Shown piece after piece: positions 10,524 through 22,602 of a stretch of 64,000 nt of DNA (its first letter is position 1; every line of letters begins with the position of its first letter). Below the pieces are notes generated by a model. That model was not told where the DNA came from and did no database searches. It saw nothing but the letters and a program-made list of their open reading frames with translations. This DNA is from Vermamoeba vermiformis. Lineage: Eukaryota > Tubulinea > Echinamoebida. The translations under genes were made by a program, and so were the position numbers. Location: NCBI GenBank assembly GCA_045837725.1, contig JBEWZL010000151.1:1-64000 (forward strand). The letters are read 5' to 3'.

Positions 10524-10946
10524 TTACTGCAGTCCATTTAGTTGCAAAGTTAGGCCGCTAACGCTGGCGCCCATGATGAACGAAACCTTGTCAAATCCAA
10601 CAAGATTCTTCTCATCTGCTTTAATCAGGGCCAGCAGGACATCTCTCTTGGCCGCGAAATTATGCCACGAGATGCTTGATCCGGGCGCGGAGCACGCATC
10701 CCATATTATTCTTTGAGATTCTTTTGAAAAACAAATGTTGTAATGACTTTCCCCGCCAGTGTCGCCGCACAAGAAAATCAGATGTGCATTTTCTCTCGTG
10801 AATCTAGCTGGGTCTTTCATAGCCTCTCGCACAACTGTCAGAATACTTTGTTTTTTTTTGGACTCCAATTTGGATGCTGCTTGCAAAATCGGTGCGTAAG
10901 CTGACTTGACTTCTGGTGGCTCTGCTGCTGACGGTGAATTGCCCAT
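10524..10946 (-). CDS. small protein with myristoylation-type N-terminus, function unknown
   Basis: I do not recognise the family. The frame stays open to 11120, but the start at 10946 gives MGNSPSAAEPPEVK. Gly2 with Ser6 fits the N-myristoylation consensus, so membrane attachment is likely. The protein has 140 residues: a basic helix-prone stretch (SKLESKKKQSILTVVREAMK), a glycine-rich segment (LIFLCGDTGGESHYNICF), and a C-terminal half without charge clusters. It is intronless, unlike most of its neighbours. It lies head-to-head with the WD40 gene across a 780-bp gap and close to the 5' end of the broken protease gene. The start is inferred; the longer form would lose the lipidation signal. 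Confidence 0.5.
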   Translation of the reverse strand: MGNSPSAAEPPEVKSAYAPILQAASKLESKKKQSILTVVREAMKDPARFTRENAHLIFLCGDTGGESHYNICFSKESQRIIWDACSAPGSSISWHNFAAKRDVLLALIKADEKNLVGFDKVSFIMGASVSGLTLQLNGLQ

Positions 10947-11120
10947 TGTGGTCTGGTCTCCTAATTTGTGCTTTCCATTATAACTCAGCTTTTGGACGGC
11001 GGGACAGAACCGCCCCTGAGCAGCTGTCACTAGTTTTGATTTGTTCACAGCATTTGCGGACAGAAGACTAATAATATCTACCATACACGAGCACTTGGAT
11101 GATTCTTGTCGCAAGCCCAA

Positions 11121-11724
11121 GCGGATAGTTGATAGATGTGTTCATTTCCGGTCTGCACACGCTCCCCGTCTGAGTCAGAAAAATTCTAAAATTGCACATT
11201 GTATACAATAGGTACATACATTTAAGACCCAAATATTGTATCTATTGCCTTGTTGACCTTTTTCTGTCAAGTAGATGCCGATCGAGTTGACACCCGAAGT
11301 CGTCAAATGCAAATCGATTGAAACGCCTGACCATTCGAACCTTTAATTATATAATTAGTTATTTAGACGCATTGACGATATAAAATGTGCGCAGAATGTG
11401 AAAATATTTCTGATCAAGGGCGAAAAAAAATTACTGCGATAGATCAAAAGCGGTCTGATTGTATTTTTTGGTGTGTAATAATTTAGCAAAAAATTAGCAC
11501 GAAAGGTAAGTAATTTTCTAAAAATATGGGCAAATCTCGCGAGTAACATCTTATTTTTTAAATTAGATTTAACTTTTAAATAGAGGTAAGTCTGGTTTGC
11601 ACTTCTTAGCGTTAAACAGTAATATTATTGTCGTGACTTCAACGAACGACAAATTTGCAAAAGAACTTTTTTTGTAACGGGATGTGCTATTTCAAGTTTA
11701 TTTTTAAGTTGCACAACATATAAT
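11121..11724. other. intergenic gap between divergent genes
   Basis: An AT-rich 600-bp gap between the minus-strand small gene and the plus-strand WD40 gene, presumably holding both promoters. I see no RNA gene, repeat or conserved frame in it. Confidence 0.5.
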
Positions 11725-13629
11725 ATGGGCGATAGAGACTCAATAGCGGTCAAATCAGCACGAGCATACTCCGTCTCGCTGCCTCAAGTGGAGTCTTCGC
11801 CGGTACGCGAGTCGCTTTCGAGTACGACCTCCCTAGCGACTAGAAAACGTACCAAAGTGATGTTAAAGCTATATAGAAATTATTTATTGCATGTGTCATT
11901 AGTAGCTGGCATCAATTTGCATAGAATAGTCACAGACGACGCAGATGTACCGACCGGATTTAATCCGATCGTCAGTTGGCCGCTCGAAGCCGAGTTCAAG
12001 AAAATTAAAGTCAAAAAAGGATTTTTATTCATTTTGACTAATCAGTTAACCGCCTATAAGCTTTGGACGGATCGTATTGCGGTAAGTTACAGATTTGCTA
12101 CAAAAAAATAATTATTTAATTGCCTTTATGAATAATTGCTCGTGCAAAATACTAATACTTTTCTATTAATAGAAAAAAGACAAAGAAACAAATAATAAGA
12201 TTCAGTTTATCGGCCATACAGCGGATGTAAACGATTTTTGTTTTGGCGTTGACGAATACGGAGGATTATTAATATTCACCGCTGCAAATGATAAAAGTGT
12301 CAAAATGTGGGAGATGGTACGTACTATATAAATAACTCTAGCTACATCAACGAATTACGCATCCGGTACAATTTTTAAAATTTATTTCTGAATTTCAAAA
12401 ATAACACTAACGACTTTTTACTATAGAAAACCCTTAATACCGTCGAATGTACCAAAGTATTTTATATTCCGAGCAATCCGATTATCGTTCGAGTTATTGG
12501 CGATAAATTGATAACGGTATCTCAAGACAACACAATGTCGGTGTGGGAACGCGAGGTAAGTCCGAGAATACTATAATATATAAATAATATCGTTAATAAA
12601 TCGAGAAATCGTTCAAAAATCGGGATCTGTAGCAAATCTGGTAACTTTTTTTTCGCAGAGCGGAAATTGGCTGTACGATTTAACTGGACATCGCGACACT
12701 ATAGTAGGCGTAGAAGTATCAACATGGAGCATTTATAAGAGCTTTGTAACATATTCTAAAGACGGCACAGTCCGGTTATGGAACATCGAGGTAACGTGCA
12801 CGAGCAACTTGTGTCATCCGCACTATAAATACATGGCCTATTTATACCATCATATTAATATCATATGTATAGGACCGCAAGAACAAGGTGATATTGAAAG
12901 ATCTAGTCATTGAGGACGGTACCAAGATCCGTACCACGTGCGACAAAGGACGGTGGAAGAGTGTTTGTTTGTTCAATCAGCGCAACGGCCTCGCGTTGAT
13001 TTATTACAAGAGCAAAAAGAACGTAAGTACTTATACGTATAATATCCGTTTAGATCGATACTGCTGGTAGATCAAAAGTGATCCGACGACCATGCATGAT
13101 CCGATCTGAAGACATCAATAACAGGAGCTCTAACTAGTTGTTATTACAGAGTATACGAAAAGAGCGAGTATCCACATTCTGCAGATACAAAAACGAGCAT
13201 TTTTTGATCTCATCTGCACGAGACAGAAGTATCGTTTATCGCGAGGTACGGATGCAGATCCGGATTTGAATAGTCATATATGCCAACTATGATCTTCTTA
13301 GTACTATTATTAATGATTTATACAGTCTGAGACGAAAGAGTTCAACAGTCTTGAAGTTGCAGATCCGAATCCATGCGAAGCTGTCTGCGTGTTCGTTAAA
13401 AAGAATTCGAAGTGCCTATTATTGTCTTTATATAACGAGAGTAAGTGCATATAGCTTATTTATACGTACTTAATCAATAGTACTCGTTCTAATGCTTCTG
13501 TCGCGTACAGAAACGCCGATCTTGATCCGCTTTCCTTCGATCAAAAAATCATCGTCCAATGTCAACTCACCCGCTGATAAACGCGAATCAACACGATCAT
13601 CGAGCAGGCAGTCTACTATCACTAATTAG
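11725..13629 (+). CDS. WD40-repeat protein
   Basis: Eight exons: 11725-12081, 12173-12316, 12427-12555, 12659-12790, 12873-13022, 13150-13245, 13326-13440 and 13511-13629. All junctions are in phase, giving 413 residues. WD repeats are plain: GHTADVNDFCF...DKSVKMWEM, then SQDNTMSVWERE, then GHRDTIVGVEV...DGTVRLWNIE, with weaker repeats after (SSARDRSIVYRE). Several exons hold about one repeat each. The first 50 residues (Ser-rich, then TRKRTKVMLKLYRNYLL) and the last 40 (Ser/Thr/Arg-rich) lie outside the propeller. No F-box or other partner domain is visible, so the partner complex cannot be inferred. Intron 5 is dotted with GATCC/GATCT motifs. Confidence 0.85.
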
Positions 13630-13861
13630 AGCTCAGATCATGCTTTCGAAACTCGATGTACCTCTCCTTGTTAACTTTGTAATATTAAACACTATTTAAT
13701 GTCACTATTATAGCAATACTTTTGGCGCACTCAGTCGAAAATGCTTGCTTTTGTAACGGCAAAAAAATCTCTTTTGTTATTTTGTCATGTAGTCACAGAC
13801 CATATGTAATTTATAATATTGAGTTGTATAGTAGAGAAAGAGTATCTCTCGTGGAAATAGG

Positions 13862-15741
13862 ATGGTACGTGATGTGTCCGATCTGCCCAATCTGATCGCC
13901 ACTTTAATTGTTTGGAATTTAGAAAACGCCATATATATAGTATTGACAAATATGCATTATTTAATTACGAATAGCTCGACGACCTCGACAATTGTATCAT
14001 TAATTTTAATTTTTTTCTGAAGGATTACTTGCACGAGAAGTTACCACGAGAAATAGTCGCTATAATATTATCAAACTTAGATTATGGTACAAAAATTCGA
14101 ATGCGAGCGACGAATAGCTATTACCGACAGCAGATTCGGATGTCAGCGTTCAACATCTACTTTACAAGAGCTTCAAAACTGCCAGAGATAGTCGATTATT
14201 TGGCCGAAAATTATGGAAATATTCCTCTCGGCATTCATTTCAAAAAGAGCGTTGATACAGTGCTGGATTCGTATGCTGAACACATCTGGAAATTATCAAA
14301 TTTGACGGCATTATCATTCGATTTCTTGTCTCAATATGTTAATTATAGAATTCCTACTCAGCATTATTCTAATTTTCAACGACTGAAGAACCTAGTAGAG
14401 TTTCCACATTTTCCAACGCGCGATCGAGGAGATTATCTCAACCTACGAGCAATTAATTTGTCAAAATATGATAACCATGATATTACCCAAATGACTAATA
14501 TCGAAGAACTGACCAATAACGACAATTACATGTTAAGAGATCAAGATCCGTTAAATATTTTGCCAAATCCGGATCGCGTCACAAGTATAACGCTAAAGAA
14601 GAGGAATATAGACTTGACCGTATTAACACGATTCAAAAATATCAAGAGCCTTGAGTATTCAGATACAGCTTATAATGAACGCAACAACATGTTAAGCAAA
14701 CTAACGACATCCATTCAAAATTTGCTCCTCCACAACGCATTTTACTACGACTACTATAATTTGACCAATTTGACATATTTAAAAGCTGAAACAATCACGC
14801 GTGATTTTGTTCACGTTACTGCATTGCACAACCTCAAAAAGTTAGTATTAGGAGTAATTTGTTCAGCGAATGTTATGGACGTTAAACTGGATCTGGCACC
14901 GTTGACAGCATTAGAAGCATTTCATTGGCACAATTTAATGTTAGGCAATGTCTTTGCAACAATTCAATCAACGCACTTGACGCAACTAGAAATGTACGCG
15001 TGTGCGGAGCTACATCTCGAGCCTTTGTCAGCATTTCACGGTTCACTGAAAGAGATAGCTTTGCACGAATTTAACGGAGTAGAACACATGGATTATAGTC
15101 CATTAAGCTATTTGACAAATTTGGTCAGTTTGAAAGTCCAAGTTGCCGGCGACAGGCCGTCATTAACGAGCATTCAAAATTTAACAAAATTGACGAGATT
15201 AGAGACTAGTGTTATTGCTAGCATGGCAGGCAAGTTCCACGTGACAGATGATTGGTCGATATCAAAATTGACTAATTTGGAAACCCTTGCCTTGGTTGCA
15301 ATGCCAGCGGAATTTCTCGACGACATTAGTCAATTCGCGTCAAAATTGACTAATTTGGAAGTGCGCTTGACATCGGAACACCTCGCTAAAAATCACACGT
15401 GCCTTGCGTCCTTGACAAATTTGGAAGTTTTGCACCTTGGCACCACAATGAATGATGTCCTTTTTTGGCAATACCTTCCAAAATTGACAAAGCTGTGTAA
15501 CTTGATGTTGTGGAAACTCGACGCGGAAGAAAAAATTCTTGCATTGAGTTCGCTAACGAACTTGTCAAAGTTAACTGTCTGCCGCTCAAAAGCACTGCAC
15601 GGAGTTTATTTGACACATTTGACGTCTTTGCAGCATTTGACGTTCGTGTCAAAGTCGGCACGGAGCGGAATCGGCAAGCCGAAAAATTTTAAGAAATTTA
15701 GCAACAAAATGCCTCGATTGTATCGCTGTTCCTTTAAATAA
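13862..15741 (+). CDS. F-box/leucine-rich-repeat protein
   Basis: Probably a substrate-recognition subunit of an SCF ubiquitin ligase. The long frame has no ATG before the F-box. ATG at 13862-13864 is followed at once by a GTACGT donor, and splicing to 14023 (after TTCTGAAG) gives MDYLHEKLPREIVAIIL, a good F-box start. CDS: 13862-13864 joined to 14023-15741, 573 residues. The F-box covers about residues 4-45. The rest is irregular LRRs built on LTNLTxL and LTKLTxL units (KLTNLETLAL, SLTNLEVLHLG, KLTKLCNLMLW). The same style is seen in the gene at 44787, so the two are likely family members. The one-codon first exon is inferred from splice signals and needs transcript support. Confidence 0.8.
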
Positions 15742-16035
15742 ATCGATTTCGTTATCCCTCAATAATTTTGTGCGAACTTAATCAGGATCGTTATTTTTTT
15801 CTTGCACAGCGTACGTGACAACAACACTGCTGTTACACTTTTTTTCCAACACAAAACGAAACAAGTAGATTAAACGGCAACCGAAAAACATGGAGAAAAA
15901 TGCCAACGGTAATTGAAATTTAATTAATTGGATTAATCGTAGAGTTTGCCACCGAATTAATTAGTATTAGCAGAAATTAATTTTTTTAATTACCAATTAC
16001 TAAGGATAAAATTCTTTTATGTCTTACTTGAATAT
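15742..16035. other. AT-rich spacer with imperfect inverted repeat
   Basis: Between about 15910 and 16005 two AT-rich arms (GGTAATTGAAATTTAATTAA and AATTTTTTTAATTACC) form an imperfect inverted repeat just upstream of the Crinkler/RHS-like gene. It could be a transposon-end relic or simple AT-rich sequence. Confidence 0.35.
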
Positions 16036-18264
16036 ATGAAAGACTTAATCTGCAAACTAAATTTGAATTCGAATCAATTAATTGCTGGCATTTTGTTTAA
16101 ATTACGCGTTGCTAACAAGGTAAAAGATGCAGATATTTGCAGATTGTCTTTTGAAGAGAGAGTTGCTTTGATTTTAATGCTAAAAGATTGGGTCAATATT
16201 CACTCTGATGTTTCTGCAGCCCCAACTGACACACATGCACCACTTCTTGATCACCATGAAGCACAAACAAAGGCCCTTCAGATGTTTGCAGCAAATGTTA
16301 TGAATCATGGCAAGGTTGAAAAGATTTTTCAAGTGTTCTATGCTATTGGTGGAGGCAGTGGAAGTGGCAAAACACGCATCTGCCATGAGATGCACAATTG
16401 GTGTGACGAATTTGTTCAAAAGACACCAAAGGTCAGTAAGTTTTTCATCTTGACAAATGTACCTATCCTCATTATAGATAACCAGCTGTGTCAAGATCTA
16501 CATTGACTTTGGTAATGGAGATCGATTGCTGCCATCTGAAAATGCCAACACTGTGTCAAAAGCTCTTGGCTTGCGCATGGCCTGCAAAGCTCTCTACTCT
16601 TGCACAGCAGTTCAAGTCCACAACACAACAAGATTCAGGGACATGTGTGATGTATTTGATTTTGATACAACAGTAGCTGCAATTAGACACCTTCAACCAG
16701 AAGGACTTTGTGCAATTCTCATGGTCATTGATGGGTTCAATTATGTTGTTGACCAAAACAAGAGAATGTCAAGGGAGATAGTCTATTCAATAGGCAGCTA
16801 CATGGCTGGTAGAGCCAAAAAAGATAATGTGGTCATCTTCCCTGTTATCTCTGGCACAGTCTATGGACAATTACAGAACATCTTTAAGACATCTCCATTT
16901 GGACATCATCTCATTTCACTGCCTCCACTTTCATTGACCAGCATTGAAGCTGTAGTTGAGCATTGCTTACCTGCCTATGCAAAATGGCTTGATTGTGTAC
17001 CCTTCAAAAGGCTACTGCACTTGATGGCATCAACTCCTCGTGTTCTTAATGTCATTATTGACATCTTGGAAAAATTTCCACCAGAATTGCTTCCAACCAA
17101 AGAGTCCATACAAAGTCTTGCTTCCTTCATCACATCTGAATTGTTTGCAAGAATAGCTATTGTAAGTGTTGGACATTTGTCATCAATCACTAACATACTG
17201 CAGTCAAATGAGCAGCTACAACAATCAAAAGGGTTCAATGAGTTACTGCACTTCATCTTTGCAGGTACCCCAATAACTCTGTTGCAAGCCTCAATGGTTC
17301 AGTTGATTCATGAACTAGAGGTGCAAGGAATCATCTACCAACATGGCTACAAGCATGCACCCTTCCTGCCCTACCATCAGCTCATCAAAGCTAATGAGAC
17401 TTATGGCAACTTCCACTGCACCTACCCTCATGCTCTGGTGCCAGTAGAACTACTGCCAACTCCTGGAGTTCAATTCACTTGGCAGATGTTCAAGAAACTT
17501 GATCATGCTCTTGATGTAAGTTGTTGTCTTGTGAAGTCAACTCTAAGTAATGCTCTTTGCAGCCAGTACGCATCAAAGCATCAATTTTTGCAGTTGGCAA
17601 TGTGTGCAAGCTACCAGATGTGTTTAGAGCCATCATGAACCACCAGCTTATGGAGCTGAAGCTAAAGCTTGAGATCATTGATTGTACACAAGAAACAGAG
17701 CACTTTATTAAGAAAGGGGCCAAAGTTGCAAAAATTGAGGTGAGTGTTGAGTTTCTGTTCTTTGCTCTTGTTTTTTTGATTTTGGTTGCAGGGAATCAAA
17801 ACAGAGGCCCATGGTGTGATCAAGCCTGTTCACCTCTTCAACTACTCCTTCTTGTGTTGTCCAGGCAATCCATTAGTCACTGGCCGACTGTTCTTTCGCA
17901 CAGTTGACAACCAAAAGATCATGATTGTGAAACAAATGAAGATTTGGAGAAACCAGATCAAAAAGTAACAACAGTTCCATTCCAACAAGTGCAAAAATGG
18001 TACAACCAACTTCAGAAGTGCTTTGAAGATATTGCAGAGGAGTACAAGATCATTTACTTATTTATCACCAACAAACAAATCACAAACATTCCCCAACACA
18101 TGCCAGATAACTTAATGTTGGTTGATGCAAGTATTATTTCAACATATTATGGTCCTTTTGTGGCACAGTTTGTAGAATTGATGGCTTATAGTGATGATGG
18201 TGAGGAGTTTGAGAGTGAGCCAGATGAAGAAGACCTGTTTGAGTTCAATGATGAGGAGTATTAA
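16036..18264 (+). pseudogene. Crinkler/RHS-like P-loop protein, nearly whole
   Basis: A multi-exon gene (pieces 16036-16431, 16478-17515, 17563-17739 and 17792-18264) for a P-loop NTPase of the kind seen in Crinkler and RHS-type proteins of protists. The Walker A motif GGGSGSGKTRICHE is near residue 115. A Walker-B-like strand, GLCAILMVIDGF, and the long helical region expected of this class follow. The last quarter carries a DNQKIMIVKQMK strand, as found in the C-terminal domain of such proteins, and an acidic tail. By eye its base and codon use is less AT-rich and lacks the GATC-rich introns of its neighbours, which suggests transfer or a dispersed family. It reads as nearly whole with about one break. 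The role is unknown. Confidence 0.6.
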
Positions 18265-18518
18265 TGCAAACTGGTTGATAAGGTCCTATTCGTAGAATAT
18301 TAGTGGGTTCAACTCACTAATAAATACAAATTTCTTCGTTTTTGCGTCACTTTCGTCTTCAGTACGTTGATACAATGCGTTTGTCCTCAGTATGACTCAC
18401 ATTGCGACCATTTCAAAGCTTCAAAACCCTGATCAAGCAAGATGTAAGCGGCGACGTTCATTTCGTTCGACCAATCGCTAATTCAGCAACATTTTTGTCA
18501 ACAAAACAGAGCACAACA

Positions 18519-21500
18519 ATGAAGTTCAACGTAATTATTGTGGCCATAATATTAGGTTATTCGTTGTTTGTAAGTAGTACTACTGCACTTAAGCGCTGCG
18601 TTGTCTATCCACTACAGATTCGCCCATCTATCTGTTTGAAATTTAAATCATCCAAAATATTTTATTTAATTATGATAATTATTTTTGAATTTATTTTACG
18701 TAATTTATGACCAACACTCAAATTGAATATTAATTTTCACTCGGCATCCAAAGAATCTTTTTTGGTTAAACGTTATAGCAGCATTTAACGACAATTTGGT
18801 ATTAAAATATTAAAATATAATATTATTACTGCAGGTTCATTGCGAAGACGTCGTTGTTGAAGATCACACTGCTGACGCGGCAGTCGTTATGGTGTCGAAC
18901 AACGCCACGGAGCCTACTGATGCAGGTAATATTACCATAGTAAATTTATGCTAAATACAATAATATCATATTTCTATGGCACAATACAAACAATTACAAT
19001 GAAAATGTAATCGCATCCGTTCAAAAAAGTTGCCGTCATATTATTACTCGTGAACCTTTATTATTTTAAATTATTGTTAAACATTAATTGGTTACCATAT
19101 TTAACGAAAATAGCTTACAACGTGCTAATGCTAAATTATTGACCGATCTAACGTTACATCTACCAGAACTCGAAGCACAGTTCTTTGCATGGTTGCGCGA
19201 GAAAGGAGTTCAAGTGACAGGTGTTGATATGCGCAAATTTGATCGTATGGGACGCGGTTTAGTCGCCAACAAGTCCTTAGAAGTAAGTTTCAGATCCTCG
19301 TTGGATGCGAGATCTACGATACATTTTTGGACTCTAGTGAATGATAATACGAACGTAAATATTAATTCTGATATTAGGCTGGCACTGAGATATTCCGCAT
19401 ACCTGGTTCAATGCTATTGAGCATGGACAGTTCACTGAATCACCCCGAGATCGGCGAGATCCTCGTCAACTATGAAGCATTGCACCAGGTACGAATAACT
19501 TCCTAATTAATTATAAATATTATCATTATCATTTTCGCTATATATTAACGTTGTATTGATTTAGAGCCGTGCCGCGTTAGTCGTTGTACTGTTGTACGAA
19601 AGAAACAAGGGCAATAGCTCCTATTACTGGCCGTATTTAAGTACGTAGCACGATAAAATCTACCGTCTAATTATAGACGTAATTTTCGCTGCTCAGCTGG
19701 TACGATAGGGCATATTTTAATTTTTATCTAAGATTTATCTTGAAACATAATACGAATCGTAATTACGTTAATTGACTCTTAATTAATTATTTAGGATTGT
19801 TGCCAAAGGAATACAACACGCCTATGTTTTGGAGCGAAGAAGACAAAGAAGAGCTGACTGGCTCGTTCATTTTGGATCGTATTGCTGCAGATCTCGAGGG
19901 ATTTGAGAGCGAGTACAATGAAGTCTTCGTTGACGGTCTATTCGTCGTAAGTACTTATACTATTATAATACGAGGGTTAATAAGGCGAAGCCTAGCGAGA
20001 TCCGTCAAATTGTTGACACGTGTCACCTCGGATCTTGCTAAGACTTTTTTGGCACCTGCAATCATACTGATATATTCATAGGACTATCCTGATATCTTCA
20101 CTCCCGAGAAGTATACATTTGAAGACTACAAATGGGGCTGGGTTACTGTCTTCACACGTTCAGTTGGTCTAACTCTCCCTGGTGAGGGCTTCAAAGCGTA
20201 CCTGGCTCCCGGTCTAGATTTCATGAATCACAAAGCTGGTGCTAAGGTACATTATACTACTCATTGGCATACTATTTATCAATAACAACGTCCTGTCAAA
20301 CCACGTGATGACATTACTAATTCGTTGAAAGTCACGCGTTAACAATGATTCTTTTTTCAGACCAATCTCGTACTCGATGAAGCTACAAACGAGTTAGTAT
20401 TTACCGTGGAAGAAGATATGGACGCAGGAGATCAAATTTTCAGAGATTACAGCCCTGGTATTCCTAACTTGGAATTGATCCGCATCTGGGGTTTTGTTGG
20501 TACGACATAATATTACTTGCCTTATTAAAATATAATACTATATTAATCGATTTATAATTAGATGAGAAAAATCAACGAGAAGTTGCTGCTATTAATATCA
20601 ACTTAAACGACGAAGATCCTGATTTTGATACAAAACTTAAATGGCTCACTGCTAGAAAAGTTATTAAGTAAGCAACACCTATGATCAGTATACATAAGGT
20701 CATGGTATTAATATTTGACCTATTAGAGGCCAATCGATGTACCCTTACACGGATTATTTTGTCTATTCGGATGGTGTTCCTGATCGAGTAAGTTACAACT
20801 CATAGGTCGACTAATTATTTATCGGGATTAATAGTATGATATTTAGATTATGGCTATACTTCGTGCCAAGCTCTATGAATTGAGAGCTGACGACCGAAGA
20901 AATCTCGCAATGTTGCCGAATCCACTGCAACAGTTCGACGACGTAAGATAATAATATATTATTATAATTATTTATACGTGCGTATATTAATGCATTCTAA
21001 TTAGGATACTGAACGAGCTGCCTTCATGGAATTGAACAACATTTTGAACACGCATCTCAAGCGCTTTGGCACGACCTTAGAGGTACTTTAAAATTAAATA
21101 TTTACTTAATCATTAAAAACTAATACTTTGTATATTAATATTAACTCTTATTATCATAGGAAGACTTACAATTGCTTGAAAAGTCTGGTGACTTGACTGA
21201 CCGTCAGTGGTACGCTTTGTTGGTAAGTTTAGCGATTAAATAGGCTTATATAACACTATACTAGTATATAATTATGATATTATCGATATCACGACTAAAT
21301 TAGCGCAGCAAAAAAAATTTGGATCCTTGTTCAGATCTGATTTGGCGCGAATTTTTCAAACTTACATAATCAATGTTAAGTATAGTTCACTAATGAATCG
21401 CTATATAGGCCCGAGCTGAAGAGAAATTAGCACTTACCAATGCCTTGGAATCGTTCAAAGCCAAGCGCGTGTCGTTCGAAGATGACAACCAAGAGGCCCA

Positions 21501-21585
21501 ACATCAACTCGGCAAACGAGACTTTAAAAAACGAACGATCAATAAGAAACGAAGAAAACCTTCGTCTAAACGCAGTTTTGAATAA
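18519..21585 (+). CDS. SET-domain methyltransferase (SETD3/LSMT-like) with signal peptide
   Basis: About 14 exons. Exon 1 (18519-18569) encodes a signal peptide, MKFNVIIVAIILGYSLF. From about 19114 the protein follows the Rubisco-LSMT/SETD3 plan: GRGLVANKSLEAGTEIFRIP (start of SET), a helical insert, DYKWGWVTVFTRSV, the core LDFMNHKAG, then IFRDYSPGIPNLELIRIWGF. A helical Rubis-subs-binding-type tail ends in a basic stretch (RDFKKRTINKKRRKPSSKR). Exons from 19378 on are all in phase (19378-19488, 19565-19640, 19795-19946, 20082-20246, 20361-20499, 20562-20667, 20727-20787, 20847-20942, 21005-21082, 21160-21222, 21409-21585). The exon 2 to 3 junction (18925 to about 19114) is one base out of phase by GT-AG rules, so the link of the signal peptide to the SET part is likely but unproven. 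Confidence 0.8.
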
Positions 21586-21847
21586 GTATATTAATAAACT
21601 AAGCTTTAAATTACTGAAAAATGTGAATCTGGTTCAAATTTCAAACTGAAATCGCACTTAATGTTCAAAATTTGAACACGAGTTAAGTTCCAGTACTGTA
21701 GGGATAATTATTGTATGATTAAACTGCGCAAATTTGCGATTAAAATCTCGTGTCAAGATGTCAGCAGAAAGGTTTTAATACGATCCCTATTTTTGTCCCA
21801 TTATCGCAAAGTAGCACCAAGAAACTACCACTTATCCACTTCTCATA

Positions 21848-22209
21848 ATGCCTCTTATAACTATTAGCTTGTCTGTTAAAGTTGATGACGAATCTAAGTT
21901 GGCTAAGTTCGAATCAGAGGTCTCAAAAGCTGTTGGAGTCGCCTTAGGCAAGCCAGAAGATTGGATGATGGTCGAAACTCATACCAACGTGCGTCTATAC
22001 TTTGCAGCCTCGAGCGCACCCGCCGCCAAGGTTTCAGTTGAAAGCATCGGTGGATTGACCAACGAAAATAATTGCAAAATCACTGCAGCACTTACCAAAA
22101 TTATGCAAGAGCATTTTAGCATCGACCCTAAGCGTGTCTACCTTATCTTCACTGAAAAGAAGGGCCAGAGTGGGGATGGAACGACGCCACATTTGCTGCT
22201 TTCGTTTGA
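21848..22209 (+). CDS. MIF: macrophage migration inhibitory factor (MIF) homologue
   Basis: A single-exon member of the MIF/tautomerase family. It starts MPLITISLSVKVDDES, so the catalytic Pro becomes N-terminal after Met removal, and Lys33 lies in LGKPEDWMMV. The core continues as SIGGLTNENNCKITAALT and the DPKRVYLIF strand. The usual MIF C-terminus is present as WGWNDATFAAFV followed by TGA at 22209, but in a different frame from the rest. The frames part in the G-rich run near 22170 (AGTGGGGATGG); read straight through, the protein ends at 22231 with an unrelated tail. Expected length is about 120 residues. Either one base is missing in the assembly or the tail is truly shifted. Confidence 0.85.
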
Positions 22210-22602
22210 AGCTCTTCCTTATTGTTTTTAACCTTTTGGGCACGTGTACGTAAATAAATAATATTTTGTGATAATATTATCGACGTTAATTTTGATATTT
22301 GAAGCAGTCTTACTGTTCATCTGTTGCAGATTTGGATTTGCGCGGGGAAACGTTTAACCGCAAAACTCGTGTTCTAAGACCTTCAGTGAACCGTGGCAGT
22401 TCTGTTACAGATTTAGCTAAACCTGTGCAACATTATCTGACCACTTTCAATAAGATTTTTGTTGTCACGCACCGTTCATGAACAAAACTACAGAATTATT
22501 GAAAAAAAATGGCTATAAAACCGCAAGATTGATCAACAGTCACTCATTCATTCGTTACATTACGACAAGAACAACACCTCATAACTACACTACAATACAA
22601 AC
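22210..22602. other. gap between MIF and CBS-protein genes
   Basis: About 390 bp holding the 3' end of MIF (an AATAAATAATA stretch near 22250) and the presumed promoter and 5' UTR of the CBS gene. I see no other feature. Confidence 0.5.

Noticed and set aside
14029-14031. TTG as the start codon of the F-box/LRR gene.
   Set aside because: An ATG with a perfect donor at 13862 splices in phase to give a better N-terminus, so a non-ATG start is not needed.
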